Positions 30,316 through 39,944 of a stretch of 64,000 nucleotides of DNA are shown here, piece after piece. A program made the position numbers and the translations under genes. Positions within the stretch are counted from its first letter, which is position 1. Every line of letters begins with the position of its first letter. Origin of the DNA: Lotus japonicus (taxonomy: Eukaryota; Streptophyta; Magnoliopsida; Fabales; Fabaceae); NCBI RefSeq assembly GCF_012489685.1, contig NC_080042.1, forward strand, positions 49,094,066 through 49,158,065, in the 5' to 3' direction. The notes beneath the pieces are model-generated. The model saw only the letters and a program-made list of their open reading frames with translations, was not told where the DNA came from and searched no databases.

Positions 30316-32055
30316 ATGTCTTCAAGCAAGAAAGAGTCTGTGAAAGGAAAGATAGAGAGAACTGCTGGTGGTGCTAGGGTTATGGGTTTGCACACAAGTT
30401 CTTCCTCTCAATCTAAGAAGAACTCAAGAACTCCTTCCAAGAAGCACTACAAGTCTCGTGCAACCCCCATGCAAAACCCAGAAGCCCCTGTGCCTGAGGA
30501 AGTCTCCAATACTTCTGTCTCTGCAAATGTTGAAGACGATGTCGCGACATTGTCTGATAAGCCTGCCAAGGAAGTTTCACTCTCAAAGGATTCTTCCTCT
30601 TCATCCAAGAGTTCTGATTCCAAGGCTGCAAACTCAATGGATGTCTTGTCAGAGGAATCGATGAAGACCCCTCCCACTGTTCATGATGTCTCTGATGATG
30701 AAGATTCAGAGGATGTGCCTCTGGCAAGTGTTGCTGCCAGAATGCTTAAGCGAAGAAGAGCATCTGTTGAAGAAATCCCTGTTGTCAAGAAGAAGAAAAC
30801 CAAGATCCCTACTGAATCTTCAAAATCAAGGGCAACCGATGCGTCACGGAAAGGCAAGCAGAAAGCTGTGGAATCATCAGGGAAGAAAGCCAAGAAGACT
30901 ACTGGGAAAAAGCATAAAGGTTCCAGAATCGATTTGGAGACTGAATCAGATGTTGAAGGCGATGTCCTGGACATCACCGCCTCGGAGAAGAAAATGTTCT
31001 CTGGTAAGCGTATTCCCTCAGATATTCCTAATGTTCCTCTAGATAATGTGTCTATTCATGCTCCAGAAAATGCCTTCAAATGGAAATATGTCTATCAAAG
31101 ACGTGTTGCTAAAGAAAGGGAGATTGATTCTGATGTGTTAGCCTGCAAAGAGATCATTGCCTTGATAGCAAAAGCAGGGTTGAGGCAGACTGTGATGAAC
31201 ATAGGAAAATGTTATGACAAGCTTGTAAAGGAATTTATTGTCAATCTCTCTGATGATGTTAATAATTCTGCCAGTCCTGAATTCAGGAAAGTGTTTGTCA
31301 GGGGTAAGTGTGTGAATTTCTCTCCTGTTATCATCAACCAAACCCTTGGAAGAAGTGTGGTTGAATTTGTTGAAGAAGAACTTTCTCTGGATACGGTTGC
31401 TGAGGAATTGACTGCTGGAAGAGTAAAGAAGTGGCCTGCTAAGAAGCTTCTGTCAACTGGGGTTCTGAGTGTGAAGTATGCTATTTCGAATAGGATTGGA
31501 GTGGTGAATTGGGTTCCCTCTAACCATACTTCTGCTGTTTCTGCTATGCTTGCCAAGCTTCTCTATCGCATTGGGACTGAAATTGCTTATGACTTTGGCA
31601 ACTTTGTGTTTTCCCAAACTTTGAAGCATGCAGATACCTGTGCAGTGAAACTCCCCATCTTTTTTCCTTCTTTACTGACTGCTATCATTCTGAAACAACA
31701 TCCTAATATCCTCACTGTTGATGATGTTCCTGTGCCTAAAGGCCCTCCCATCACCTTGGACCAACGGTTGTTCCTGGACCCTCATGTCCTGGACATTGAT
31801 CTGCCATCCAGTAGGACATCTGTTCCTGCCTCTATGTCTGCCTCAGGCACTCACAGTGTCATTGCTGAACTTGAGGCCATTTCCAAGGAACTTCAAGAGA
31901 CGATCAGGATTGCTGCTGCTAGGAAGATTAAGGTGGATGCTCTCATTCAAACTCTCAAGGAGGAAGCTGGTCAAGAGGGTGAGCATGCAGCTGATGCTGA
32001 GAGGGAAGGATCTGCAGAAAATGATGAGGAACACTCCTCTTCTTCTGGTGTTTAG
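30316..32055 (+). CDS. B1 third ORF, 579 residues (SIRE 'env-like' / plant transposon protein domain)
   Basis: First ATG in frame is at 30316 (ATCATGTCT). The N-terminal third is serine/lysine-rich with several basic clusters that look like nuclear signals (KRRRAS, VKKKKTK, KKAKKTTGKKHKG). A globular part follows from about residue 230 to 490 (YQRRVAKEREIDSD, FIVNLSDDVN, RKVFVRGKCVNFSP, WVPSNHTSAVSAML, TLKHADTCAVKLP), then a helix (ISKELQETIRIAAARKIKVD) and an acidic tail. This is the same protein as the B0 remnant and more distantly related to the third ORFs of A1-A3. There is no signal peptide or transmembrane segment, so a surface glycoprotein is unlikely; a nuclear or chromatin role is only a guess. 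It is in frame with pol through the leaky stop. Confidence 0.9.
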   Translation: MSSSKKESVKGKIERTAGGARVMGLHTSSSSQSKKNSRTPSKKHYKSRATPMQNPEAPVPEEVSNTSVSANVEDDVATLSDKPAKEVSLSKDSSSSSKSSDSKAANSMDVLSEESMKTPPTVHDVSDDEDSEDVPLASVAARMLKRRRASVEEIPVVKKKKTKIPTESSKSRATDASRKGKQKAVESSGKKAKKTTGKKHKGSRIDLETESDVEGDVLDITASEKKMFSGKRIPSDIPNVPLDNVSIHAPENAFKWKYVYQRRVAKEREIDSDVLACKEIIALIAKAGLRQTVMNIGKCYDKLVKEFIVNLSDDVNNSASPEFRKVFVRGKCVNFSPVIINQTLGRSVVEFVEEELSLDTVAEELTAGRVKKWPAKKLLSTGVLSVKYAISNRIGVVNWVPSNHTSAVSAMLAKLLYRIGTEIAYDFGNFVFSQTLKHADTCAVKLPIFFPSLLTAIILKQHPNILTVDDVPVPKGPPITLDQRLFLDPHVLDIDLPSSRTSVPASMSASGTHSVIAELEAISKELQETIRIAAARKIKVDALIQTLKEEAGQEGEHAADAEREGSAENDEEHSSSSGV

Positions 32056-32522
32056 TGCATCTCCTTGTTGATTTTTAGTTGGCCTTGGTTCAATTCTTTC
32101 CATCTTTGCCAAATTTGTGCTAAAAAGGGGGAGTAGTAGTAGAGTAGTAGTTTGTTGTGGTTTTTTTTTTTTGAAGACTTGGTATTCTGGTTATGTTATG
32201 TAATAAGTATGCAGCTTTGTCAAGACAAGACCAGTTCAGGAGATATTTTATGTTCAAGTGTTCAAGTGCTACAAGCTAGCTTCTGTTCAAGTAGTACCAA
32301 GTATGCTTGCTTAGTTTGTACTGTGTTGCATATGGGTTCTATATACTTTATGCAGTGTTTATTTGGATGCATCTTTTGAGGGGGAGTTCCTCCATGTTTT
32401 GGCTGTTGTGGATGCATTGGTTTGAGGGGGAGTATTCCTGCTGCTGACTCTGATGATTTTGATATTTTTTCCCTCTCTGGTAGTGAAGTTGTTTTTAGTC
32501 AAAATTTGACAAAGGGGGAGAT
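32056..32522 (+). other. B1 3' untranslated region with an array of GGGGGAG tracts
   Basis: Purine tracts AAAAAGGGGGAG (32122-32133), GAGGGGGAG (32378-32386), GAGGGGGAG (32424-32432) and the polypurine tract proper AAAGGGGGAGAT (32511-32522), which abuts the LTR. No ORF. A T run lies at 32160-32172. Confidence 0.9.
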
Positions 32523-33407
32523 TGTTGTTCCTTTGTTGTCATCAATTTTGTAAAAAAAAAACAACCTGATGTCCTAGCCGATGTTGTGACATCTGCCTTG
32601 ATGAAGGCCAGGACATCCGCCCCTGCTGGCATGCAAGTGGGTCCCTTGTGGTTATGCTTTATGGTATGATCTGTGCTTACTTGAAGGTCAAGTAACTGTG
32701 TGTTGGGAGCCAGTTGCGGGTTGTAATTGTTGAAGCAAATCTGTGATTAAAAAGATTTGTTTCTATTTTTACTTGTTGATCACTCATATCAGATCTTGAA
32801 AGATTCTCTGCTGATATGAGTTGGATCAAAGTGTTCTTCAGCCCAAATAAACCCTAGCCGCCTCTGCTGAAGTATATATATTGACAAAGACCTGAAGCTT
32901 GATGTTGATCGAGAGAATTACCTTGAAGATCAAGTGTTCTTAAGAGTGTAAGTTGTTCTTTGTCTTTGTTAGTTGTGAACTCGTCTTGCTCACTGATTCT
33001 ATAAAGTGAGACTGAGTTCTGTGTTGTGTTTGAGTGTCAAACAAACTCTGTGTTATTGTTGTTCACCAATCACTGTGGCAGTGATTGAGGAAAAGTGAGA
33101 GGGGCTCTCATACTTAGGCTGTGGTTCTAAGTAGAATACCACTGGGTAGAATAGGTTAAGAACAATGAACTTGATGTGTTCATGTGGGTCTGTAATACCT
33201 AGTTCTTGAGATAGTGGAATTCCTTTTCATTGGGCGAAAGCTAACCAGACGTAGGTGTAGTTTCACCGAACTGGGTTAACAACTTCCTGTGTCTTGTTTC
33301 CTTTTAGTTGTTTGTTGTTTCGTGTTCAGGTCTTTCAGTTGTATGATGTTCTAATCGATTGTCCCAGCATCGTGCAGGACATTTGTTCTAAGGGATCTAG
33401 AATTTCA
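32523..33407 (+). repeat. B1 3' LTR (885 bp)
   Basis: Same sequence as 24406-25290 apart from one visible base change near 33327. Confidence 0.97.
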
Positions 33408-33688
33408 CATAGGTCAGCCTTCTCGGGTTCAGCTTCGCCCTGAAACTTGGGCGGTGCGTGCCGGTTGAAATCTGTTCTCATGCGAATCTGATCTTGAGCC
33501 AATTCCCTCTCGGCTCGCAGAGCTGTCCGAGCTTCTTCCTCAGCTCTCCTATTATTCTCTTCAGCCTCTCACTGAGCTTGGGCTGCAGTCTGGGCAGTAG
33601 CAACGACGACCTGTTGGGCGACGACTTGCGCCAGCTGGGCCATAGCCTGGGCCAACTGATCATTAGTGGGGTCCTGTCTTGGAGGCAT
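33408..33688 (-). pseudogene. gag: T1 Gag, N-terminal segment
   Basis: ATG at 33688-33686 begins MPPRQDPTNDQLAQAMAQLA, the usual helical N-terminus of Tekay Gag. At codon 40 (33571-33569) there is TGA in a row of glutamine/alanine/glutamate codons, probably from CGA. After it the frame stays open (AEEEARTALRAEREL, APPKFQGEAEPEKADL) to the B1 insertion and joins WVQEMEKIF at 24405. Confidence 0.9.
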
Positions 33689-33940
33689 CCTGCTTGAAAT
33701 AGAACCACAATCTAATGTCAGTGCCCACAATATTAATCAACTTCAAAAGTAAAATTTAAACTACCTTACCCCAAGTACCACGGCAATGGTACTAACTTCA
33801 GACAATCTCAACCAAGCAACCATCTTAGCACGCAATTCTACCCAACCTCACAGCGGAAAACTTAGAACTTTTCAATACAAACAGCAACGAGTTCCAACTC
33901 GTGTGCCCAAAACCCTTAGTGCTCTGGTTTCTCAACCGGA

Positions 33941-33952
33941 GCTCTGATACCA
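33941..33952 (-). other. T1 primer-binding site (initiator tRNA-Met)
   Basis: TGGTATCAGAGC on the minus strand, three bases inside the 5' LTR. The 250 bp between it and the gag ATG hold no ORF and form the leader. Confidence 0.93.
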
Positions 33953-33955
33953 CAA

Positions 33956-36601
33956 TGTAACGCCCCGATTTCTCGAGTGTCACACAGTAACCAACCTTCA
34001 CAATTAATTTTCGCCGATTTCATTACTTATCTTGATTAGGTGATAAAAGATCATTTTCTCTTTAGAAAACTCTTGAATACCACGTTTTAGAAACCTCATT
34101 AATGTTCCTCCGATTTACAACTTTAACCAGAAACAGCGGATTAATGAAAAACGGTTTGAATTAAATTCATGAACGGATTCGAACATAATCTATCGCTGTC
34201 ATAAAACCAACTGTAAATAAAAGAAATGCCGTGTCCACACCCAAGTGTGGAAAAACCACGGTGAAAGTAAACTGTGTACATCAAATAATCAAAGTTTCCA
34301 TAAAGCTTAACAAAAATTAAAGTAAGGTTCTAAAATGAATGCTCGCTCTCATAGGGTCCCCCAGTCATGCCATCACTGTCCCGGTCGCTCTGCAGGGTCG
34401 TCCTTTGGCTTCTCGTCCTCAACAGCCTGTCTTCTCTTTCTTGGTCTTGGTCCAACCAAGTTGTTGTGTATCCACCGTGCGCCTCCACCATATCGACGTG
34501 GTCCCGTAACTGAAGCATCAGACTCGTCACAGGGCTCGAACTCAGCTGGCGACTCCCCGAATCCCTCGTTCTCAAGTTGGTGGAATCTAGCAGGCGGATA
34601 GGGCATATCAACGACTCCCCCTTCAATCGTTCGGACCTCCACCAAGTTTCCGTCCCTGTCCATCCCCATGAAGCTCACATCCCTGACATAGACTTTTAGA
34701 GTCCCGGAGGAGTCGGCTCTCCAGGCCCGATCGTCAAGCTGACTATCAAGTCTCAGTGGCCAGTGATGGACGTGCGTCGTCGTCGTGGACGTCATCTACC
34801 CCCCCCCCCAAGTAACACATAACACAAAAAGCAGGGTCAGGTCTAAAAGAAAAACATATAGCAAGATAAATATAATGTTTCTACTTCCAAATTAAATAAT
34901 TAATCCTTTCACATTAGGGTTCCTATAGTTAGTAGATCATCGAACGGAACCTCACTTCACACAACCCACCAAAACTTCCATGGCCAATCACATACATCCG
35001 CAGATGTACAACACGTGAAGCTGCAATACTTCACAAAAATCTCACGGTGACCGCAGTCAACCAAATCACGAGGATCCACTGATCCACAAATCTCCCTCGC
35101 GTGCAAGTCCATCGTTCTCATGGACCATAGTCTACCTGACCTATGTCCGCTAATTAATTTCACTTGCAAGCGAGTCACAACATTATAAATTCTCTTTCTC
35201 TTTGTTCTTAAGGCTCTAAAGTCATCCTAGAGTCTTACAATTTTCAACGTCGAATAAAAATAATGACAAAGCAATCATAGTCACATTGGGAATTACGGCC
35301 AGGTGAGCGACCCTTTGTGACAATTACTAGAATAAGCATATTACATCGCAGATCCATAACCATAATCATAATTTGCATGCCTTTCAACCACATAATCATA
35401 GCAAATTCAACGACAGGGTACCACACGACTTTCACCATCAAGACGGAAGGAAAATCCACCGAACCCCCAAGAAATAGGGTTCGACCGAACCCTCCCATGG
35501 CTCTATGGTTTTCAAAATAATTTTCCTTCCTTCCCCCATGATCATGGCAATCATGGTACAGCCCCAACAACCCAAATATCCACTCAAAATTTCAGAACCA
35601 AACATTTAGCAAGTATCATGTTATAATAAGTGCAAAACAGCACAAAATTCAACAAATACCATGACAACTCGCATGGGATCATAGACTCAGATCATAAACC
35701 ACGTTTGAGGATCATATTCATGGTTGTTCAAGAGAAAAATTCCAGCATGCAAGCATGCACAAGAAATCATGCAAAAACAGTACAAACTCAAGTTGTTTCT
35801 CATGTAATTCATGGCATATTCCCTAAGAACCTACCCATTCCTAGGACCAGCCCTTACCTTTGGTTCTTGGTCTGAAAAAAAAGAAAAGATGCAGGTTTAG
35901 AGCTCAGCTGCTTGCTGTCCACTTCCCTCTCTTCCCTCCTACTCGAGCTCTCTCTCTCTCGCAGGTCTCCCTCTCTCTCTCGCGCGCGCACAAGGTGGCG
36001 GTGGTGGCTTGGTCGGCGGCGGCTAAGGGTGCAAGGGGTGGTTCTCTCACTCTTTTCTCTTCTGTTTTCTTTACGTAAGGAGTGCAAGGGTTTCTGTTTC
36101 AGAACTGAATGGAAAAGAAACTAGTTTCCCCCCCTTTACCCCTCTTGAACCCGCAACACACACAACCTAGTGGGCTAGGGTTTCAATTTACTTTTCAAGC
36201 CCGAACCATGCCCAAACCCTTGACCCATAAATTTAGCTCTTAATCTGGTCTAAACTCAATTAAAAACCAAGTCCTTTTATGTAAAAACAGAAGCAAAATC
36301 GGAATTAAAATAAAAACACCTCAATTAGTTCGCTGGTACTGTACTGCCTGAATGACAATCACTAAAATGCGAATATCTCGAGCTACAGAGGTCAGAATGA
36401 CCTGATTCTACTTCGAGAATTTTCTATACTTAAAGGGCTACAACTCTCGTGAAGGAAGTTTTCCCAAATGAGGTCGTTAAGACCCTCTAAAAATTCACAC
36501 AAGTTGAGAGTTCTAATCTGTCAGTTATCAAACATTAGCTAAAACTCCAATTTTATTCAAACTTTCATAAAATTGTTCCAAATTGAACTTAGGGCCTTAC
36601 A
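33956..36601 (-). repeat. T1 5' LTR (2646 bp)
   Basis: Matches 11545-14192 with scattered substitutions over its full length. Followed by CTGAA. Confidence 0.96.
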
Positions 36602-39530
36602 CTGAACTTCTGCCGCAGCTTGAGTAGGTACTTCCATCTGAACTTCATCAACCTCTGCAGCCTCATGAATAATAATCTCTTCAGCACTGTCCTCTGCAAC
36701 CTCTGCTGAAATCATATCAGCATCTTCTGAGGTACGTTCAGAGACAACATGAGTTCTTGTAGCCATTGCTCTTCTCATGGGTTCTCAAACTTTGTGTAAC
36801 ACCCTCTGCCTCTGCTCATAAGCTCTCTCTGAGGCATCATGAACTCTCAGACGCTTTTCCCTGCTAAGCTGCTTCTCAATCTCAGAAACACTACTTTCTG
36901 ACCATCGTCCGAAGGCAGACCACATACCATCAACCAAGGATGTATCAAATTGATTATCAGTTACCTGATATAGCCATTGCAGTCTTCTGGTTGCTTCATC
37001 AGAGAACTCCTGAATGAGCTGAATGAGATTTTGTGGCCTGAAGTTGAGTGCTAGATCCATGATAGGCTGAGGAGTGTTGGTTTCATTAGAGCTTGATGCA
37101 TTAGAACTTTCAGTTCTCATTTGCCCTGAAGGCATTGATTCATCCACATGAACCTGTCCTTGTCCAGAATGATCTGATTCATCCATCTGTTCAATCTCAG
37201 GAATGGTTTCTTGTCGTTGCCTGGATGTAGCTGTCTTCTCAGGTGAGGTGAAACTCAGATCTCTTGAGTTTACATTGGAGTAGTGAGACATGGACACATA
37301 GGAGGATTCAGCAACAGCATCTGGGAGCACATCTTCAAAGTAGGAGGCTACTTGCTGGATAGGTTGCACATTGAAAGGAGGCTCTAGAATCTGAACATCC
37401 TCATCCTCATCGTCCTTCTCAGCAGGAATCTCTTCAGATTCAGTTATCAGAAGGGTTCTTGAGGTGGATGGAGGTTTGGGTGTGAATTGTTGAACCAAAT
37501 CCCTCAAGGTGGCCTCACTCTGAGCGATACCCTTGATGAATGAGTTGAAAAGAGGTACAGACTCAGTGGTGGTGGATGTGGAAGAGGCTTGAATTGGAAT
37601 GGATGGAATGGATGGAATGGAAGTGGTAGCAGTTTGGGTGTTGAAGTGAGGAGCTTGTATTTCTGCTTGAGATAAGGTTTGTGTGTGAGGTTCTGTTTGA
37701 GGTGGAACTGTTTGGGTTGAGGTTGGCAGGGATGTAGATATAGGTACAGGTTGTTCAGGAATAACTACTAAAGCAGAATCTAAATTAATGCTTTTAGTAA
37801 ATTCCTTACTTGAATCTTTGAGTATGGTAGATCTGGTGAGTCTAGCAGTTCTTGCAGGATCTGAAGCTATCTTTGATCTCCTTTCTCTTTGTACCTCTGC
37901 AACATTTTCAGATGCTTGCTTTGGTTCTGACTCCTTCTTCTGAAGTGGACCCTTCAGAGGCAGTTTCATCCTCTTGCCTATGGGCTCTACATCAGAATCC
38001 GTGGATTCTTCAGCTTCTGCAGATTCCCTTATGACTTGGAGCACATTTCCAATAATCTCACAATCATCCTGCTCAACTACTTCCTCAACTTGAATTGCTT
38101 GAATTCTTTGCCTCTTGGCCAGAGGAACATCATCATCTTCAGTTTCCTCATCAGAAGATTCTTCCATGACAGCCTTCCTCTTGACATCCTTTCTAGGTGA
38201 AACTTCTTCTTCTTGAGATCCAGTGGAAGAAGCCATAGAGCTCTCAGAGCTATCAGACTGAGATTCCTGAGGTGACTCCACTGGAGTTCTTTCACGAGAG
38301 GGTTATGGAATTGGTTCCCTGATGACTACAGATTTTGATGCTGCTTTCATCTTCTTGGTTTCCTCTATCAGAATCCCTTTGCCTTTGGGATCTGAAGGCT
38401 TGCTGCTGGTTGTTCTCTTGGACCTCCGTGTTGGTATTTCAGGAGGACTATCAGGAAGACTCTTGATGAATTCCTCGAGAGTGATTGGATCTCCTTTACT
38501 TCTGAGCATTCTCATATATTCCAAAATGCTGGCTGGATTATCCTTCTTAGACCAGAGAGGGTAGTCATCAACAAGGTGGTTCTTCTAACGAACCTCTTCA
38601 GATGATTCTTCAACAGGTTCAACTTGAACTTTGTCAATGATCCGCATTCTTTTCAACTTAGTCCCATTGAGAGCATCTCCAATGGACATAGCCAGATCCT
38701 CATGAAGTCCTAGGTCAGACAGAGTCTTGACCAGTTTGTTCTGGGTGAAGATATCTGAGAGCAGCCTGCCATAAGGAATGTAGGAGATAGACCTCTTGGT
38801 CTCAATTGCAGTAGTTCTTGACTTCTCAACACATTCCTTCAGATAGTTGAAGAGCAGAAATGGAAGACATACAGGCTCACCCTTAGAAATATAGTACATG
38901 ATTACCTTTTGAGTTGCATTAAGGTAATCAGTTCCTCCCGTTCTGGGGTGAATGCAGTAGATGAAAATCTTCTGCCAGATCTTCATTGTTGGCTTCAATT
39001 CCTTTATGCTATACTTTGTCTTCTCCAAAGACCAGTTTTCATAAATGGCCTTATTTACTAATTTCCTCATGCCAGGAACATTAGCATCCACATTTTTTAT
39101 TCTCTTGCCCTGTTGGAACTCCATTCCCAGCAATTATGCGATGGATTCCTCAGAAATAACAATCTTCCTATCCAATACATGAGAAACGACATAGTAGTCG
39201 TTGCAGACGGCATTCTTCCAGAATTTTACAACTAACTTGTAGTAGATAGGACCACAGAGCCTATTGAAATAGCCAGACCAACCTTCCAAATCGACTTGAT
39301 CTCTGATATCAATCCCATGCTCAGCCAGGTTGTCGAAGTCCACTCTTGCTTCGTTGCACACAACCAGTTCTTCAATTTTCTTGACGCAGGTGACCACATT
39401 GGCCGCATTCAGAATTTCCTGAGCTTCTTCAAATCTTTGCTTTTCTTGATCTTCGGCAGTTAGTTTGGAAGAAGCAGTAACATTGCTTTTGATTTCCTTG
39501 ATTTGCCCATGATTCTCAGGAATGCATGGT
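36602..39530 (-). pseudogene. A2 third ORF, main part, with four nonsense codons
   Basis: A long minus-strand frame related to the A3 third ORF: GYFNRLCGPIYYKLVVKFWKNA, YYVVSHVLDRKIVISEES, NYLKECVEKSRTTA, SYIPYGRLLSDIF. Then come a basic/acidic region (KRKAVMEESSDEE, LAKRQRIQ), a long serine/threonine/proline/glutamine-rich low-complexity part and a helical end. Stops at 39134-39136, 38585-38587, 38303-38305 and 36785-36787 all interrupt one and the same frame, and the frame also continues across T1 to 11306. So decay here is by substitutions and not by indels. The natural start is unclear; no ATG remains in frame near 39530. Probably about 1000 residues when intact. Function unknown. Confidence 0.85.
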
Positions 39531-39944
39531 TTAGGGTTCAGAGAGAAAGGAAATAATGGAGGGAGAAGAGTAAATGAAATTCAATGCACACAAGCGTTTT
39601 GAAAACCGTTTGTGTAAGTGTGTGGATTAGATCGTGTGTGAGATCGTGCGTATAGTGGTTTCAATAGTAACCGTTGAGATTTTAAGAGACATAAAGTGAA
39701 AAGCAAAATCAACGGTTTGTAAAATAAATAGTCTGAAAATAGCATAGTGGAGGAGAGTATGTATCATCATTATAGCAGATACACCACGCGACACAGGGAA
39801 CTATGTCACAAAAGAAGTGACACGTGTATTATTGTCTACCACAGAAGTTTAGCCAGTGGGTTAAGTGCTTCTGATCGAGTACCTTCTGAATAGGTAACAT
39901 CTGATGACCTTAGAGGCACCATGGTCAGAAGTTCTGAAAGAACC
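39531..39944 (-). promoter_or_regulatory. A2 spacer between pol and third ORF, possible internal promoter
   Basis: Non-coding. On the minus strand CCACTATACGCACGATCTC (around 39640-39660) corresponds to the TATA-like motif of the A1 and A3 spacers; a leader-like stretch follows. Confidence 0.4.

Larger units (their letters stand above)
24406..33407 (+). mobile_element. B1: complete young SIRE-type copia element (9002 bp) inside T1
   Basis: Target duplication CATAG at 24401-24405 and 33408-33412. Two 885-bp LTRs with one difference seen (CAAGTC in the left, CAGGTC in the right, near 25209 and 33327). Primer site, a 1577-codon gag-pol, a leaky-type stop, a third ORF in the same frame and a polypurine tract are all present. 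It is in opposite orientation to T1. The only serious lesion I find is the missing protease active site. It belongs to the same family as the ancient remnant B0. Confidence 0.97.
11545..36601 (-). mobile_element. T1: Tekay/Del-type Ty3/gypsy chromovirus, carrying three later insertions
   Basis: Target duplication CTGAA at 11540-11544 and 36602-36606. LTRs 11545-14192 (3') and 33956-36601 (5'). Primer site on the minus strand at 33941-33952; polypurine tract at 14193-14206. Gag-protease and pol are interrupted by B1 (in gag), S (in RT) and a solo LTR (in the last codons of pol). Without these insertions the element is about 10.1 kb. The Tekay assignment rests on LTR length, two CCHC knuckles, the RT/integrase type and a chromodomain-like integrase tail. 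A gag nonsense codon and two frameshifts show it was already inactive or has since decayed. Confidence 0.95.

Noticed and set aside
25357..32055. Endogenous pararetrovirus or true retrovirus
   Set aside because: LTRs, target duplications, integrase before RT and no movement or coat protein show a Ty1/copia element; no envelope features in the third ORF.
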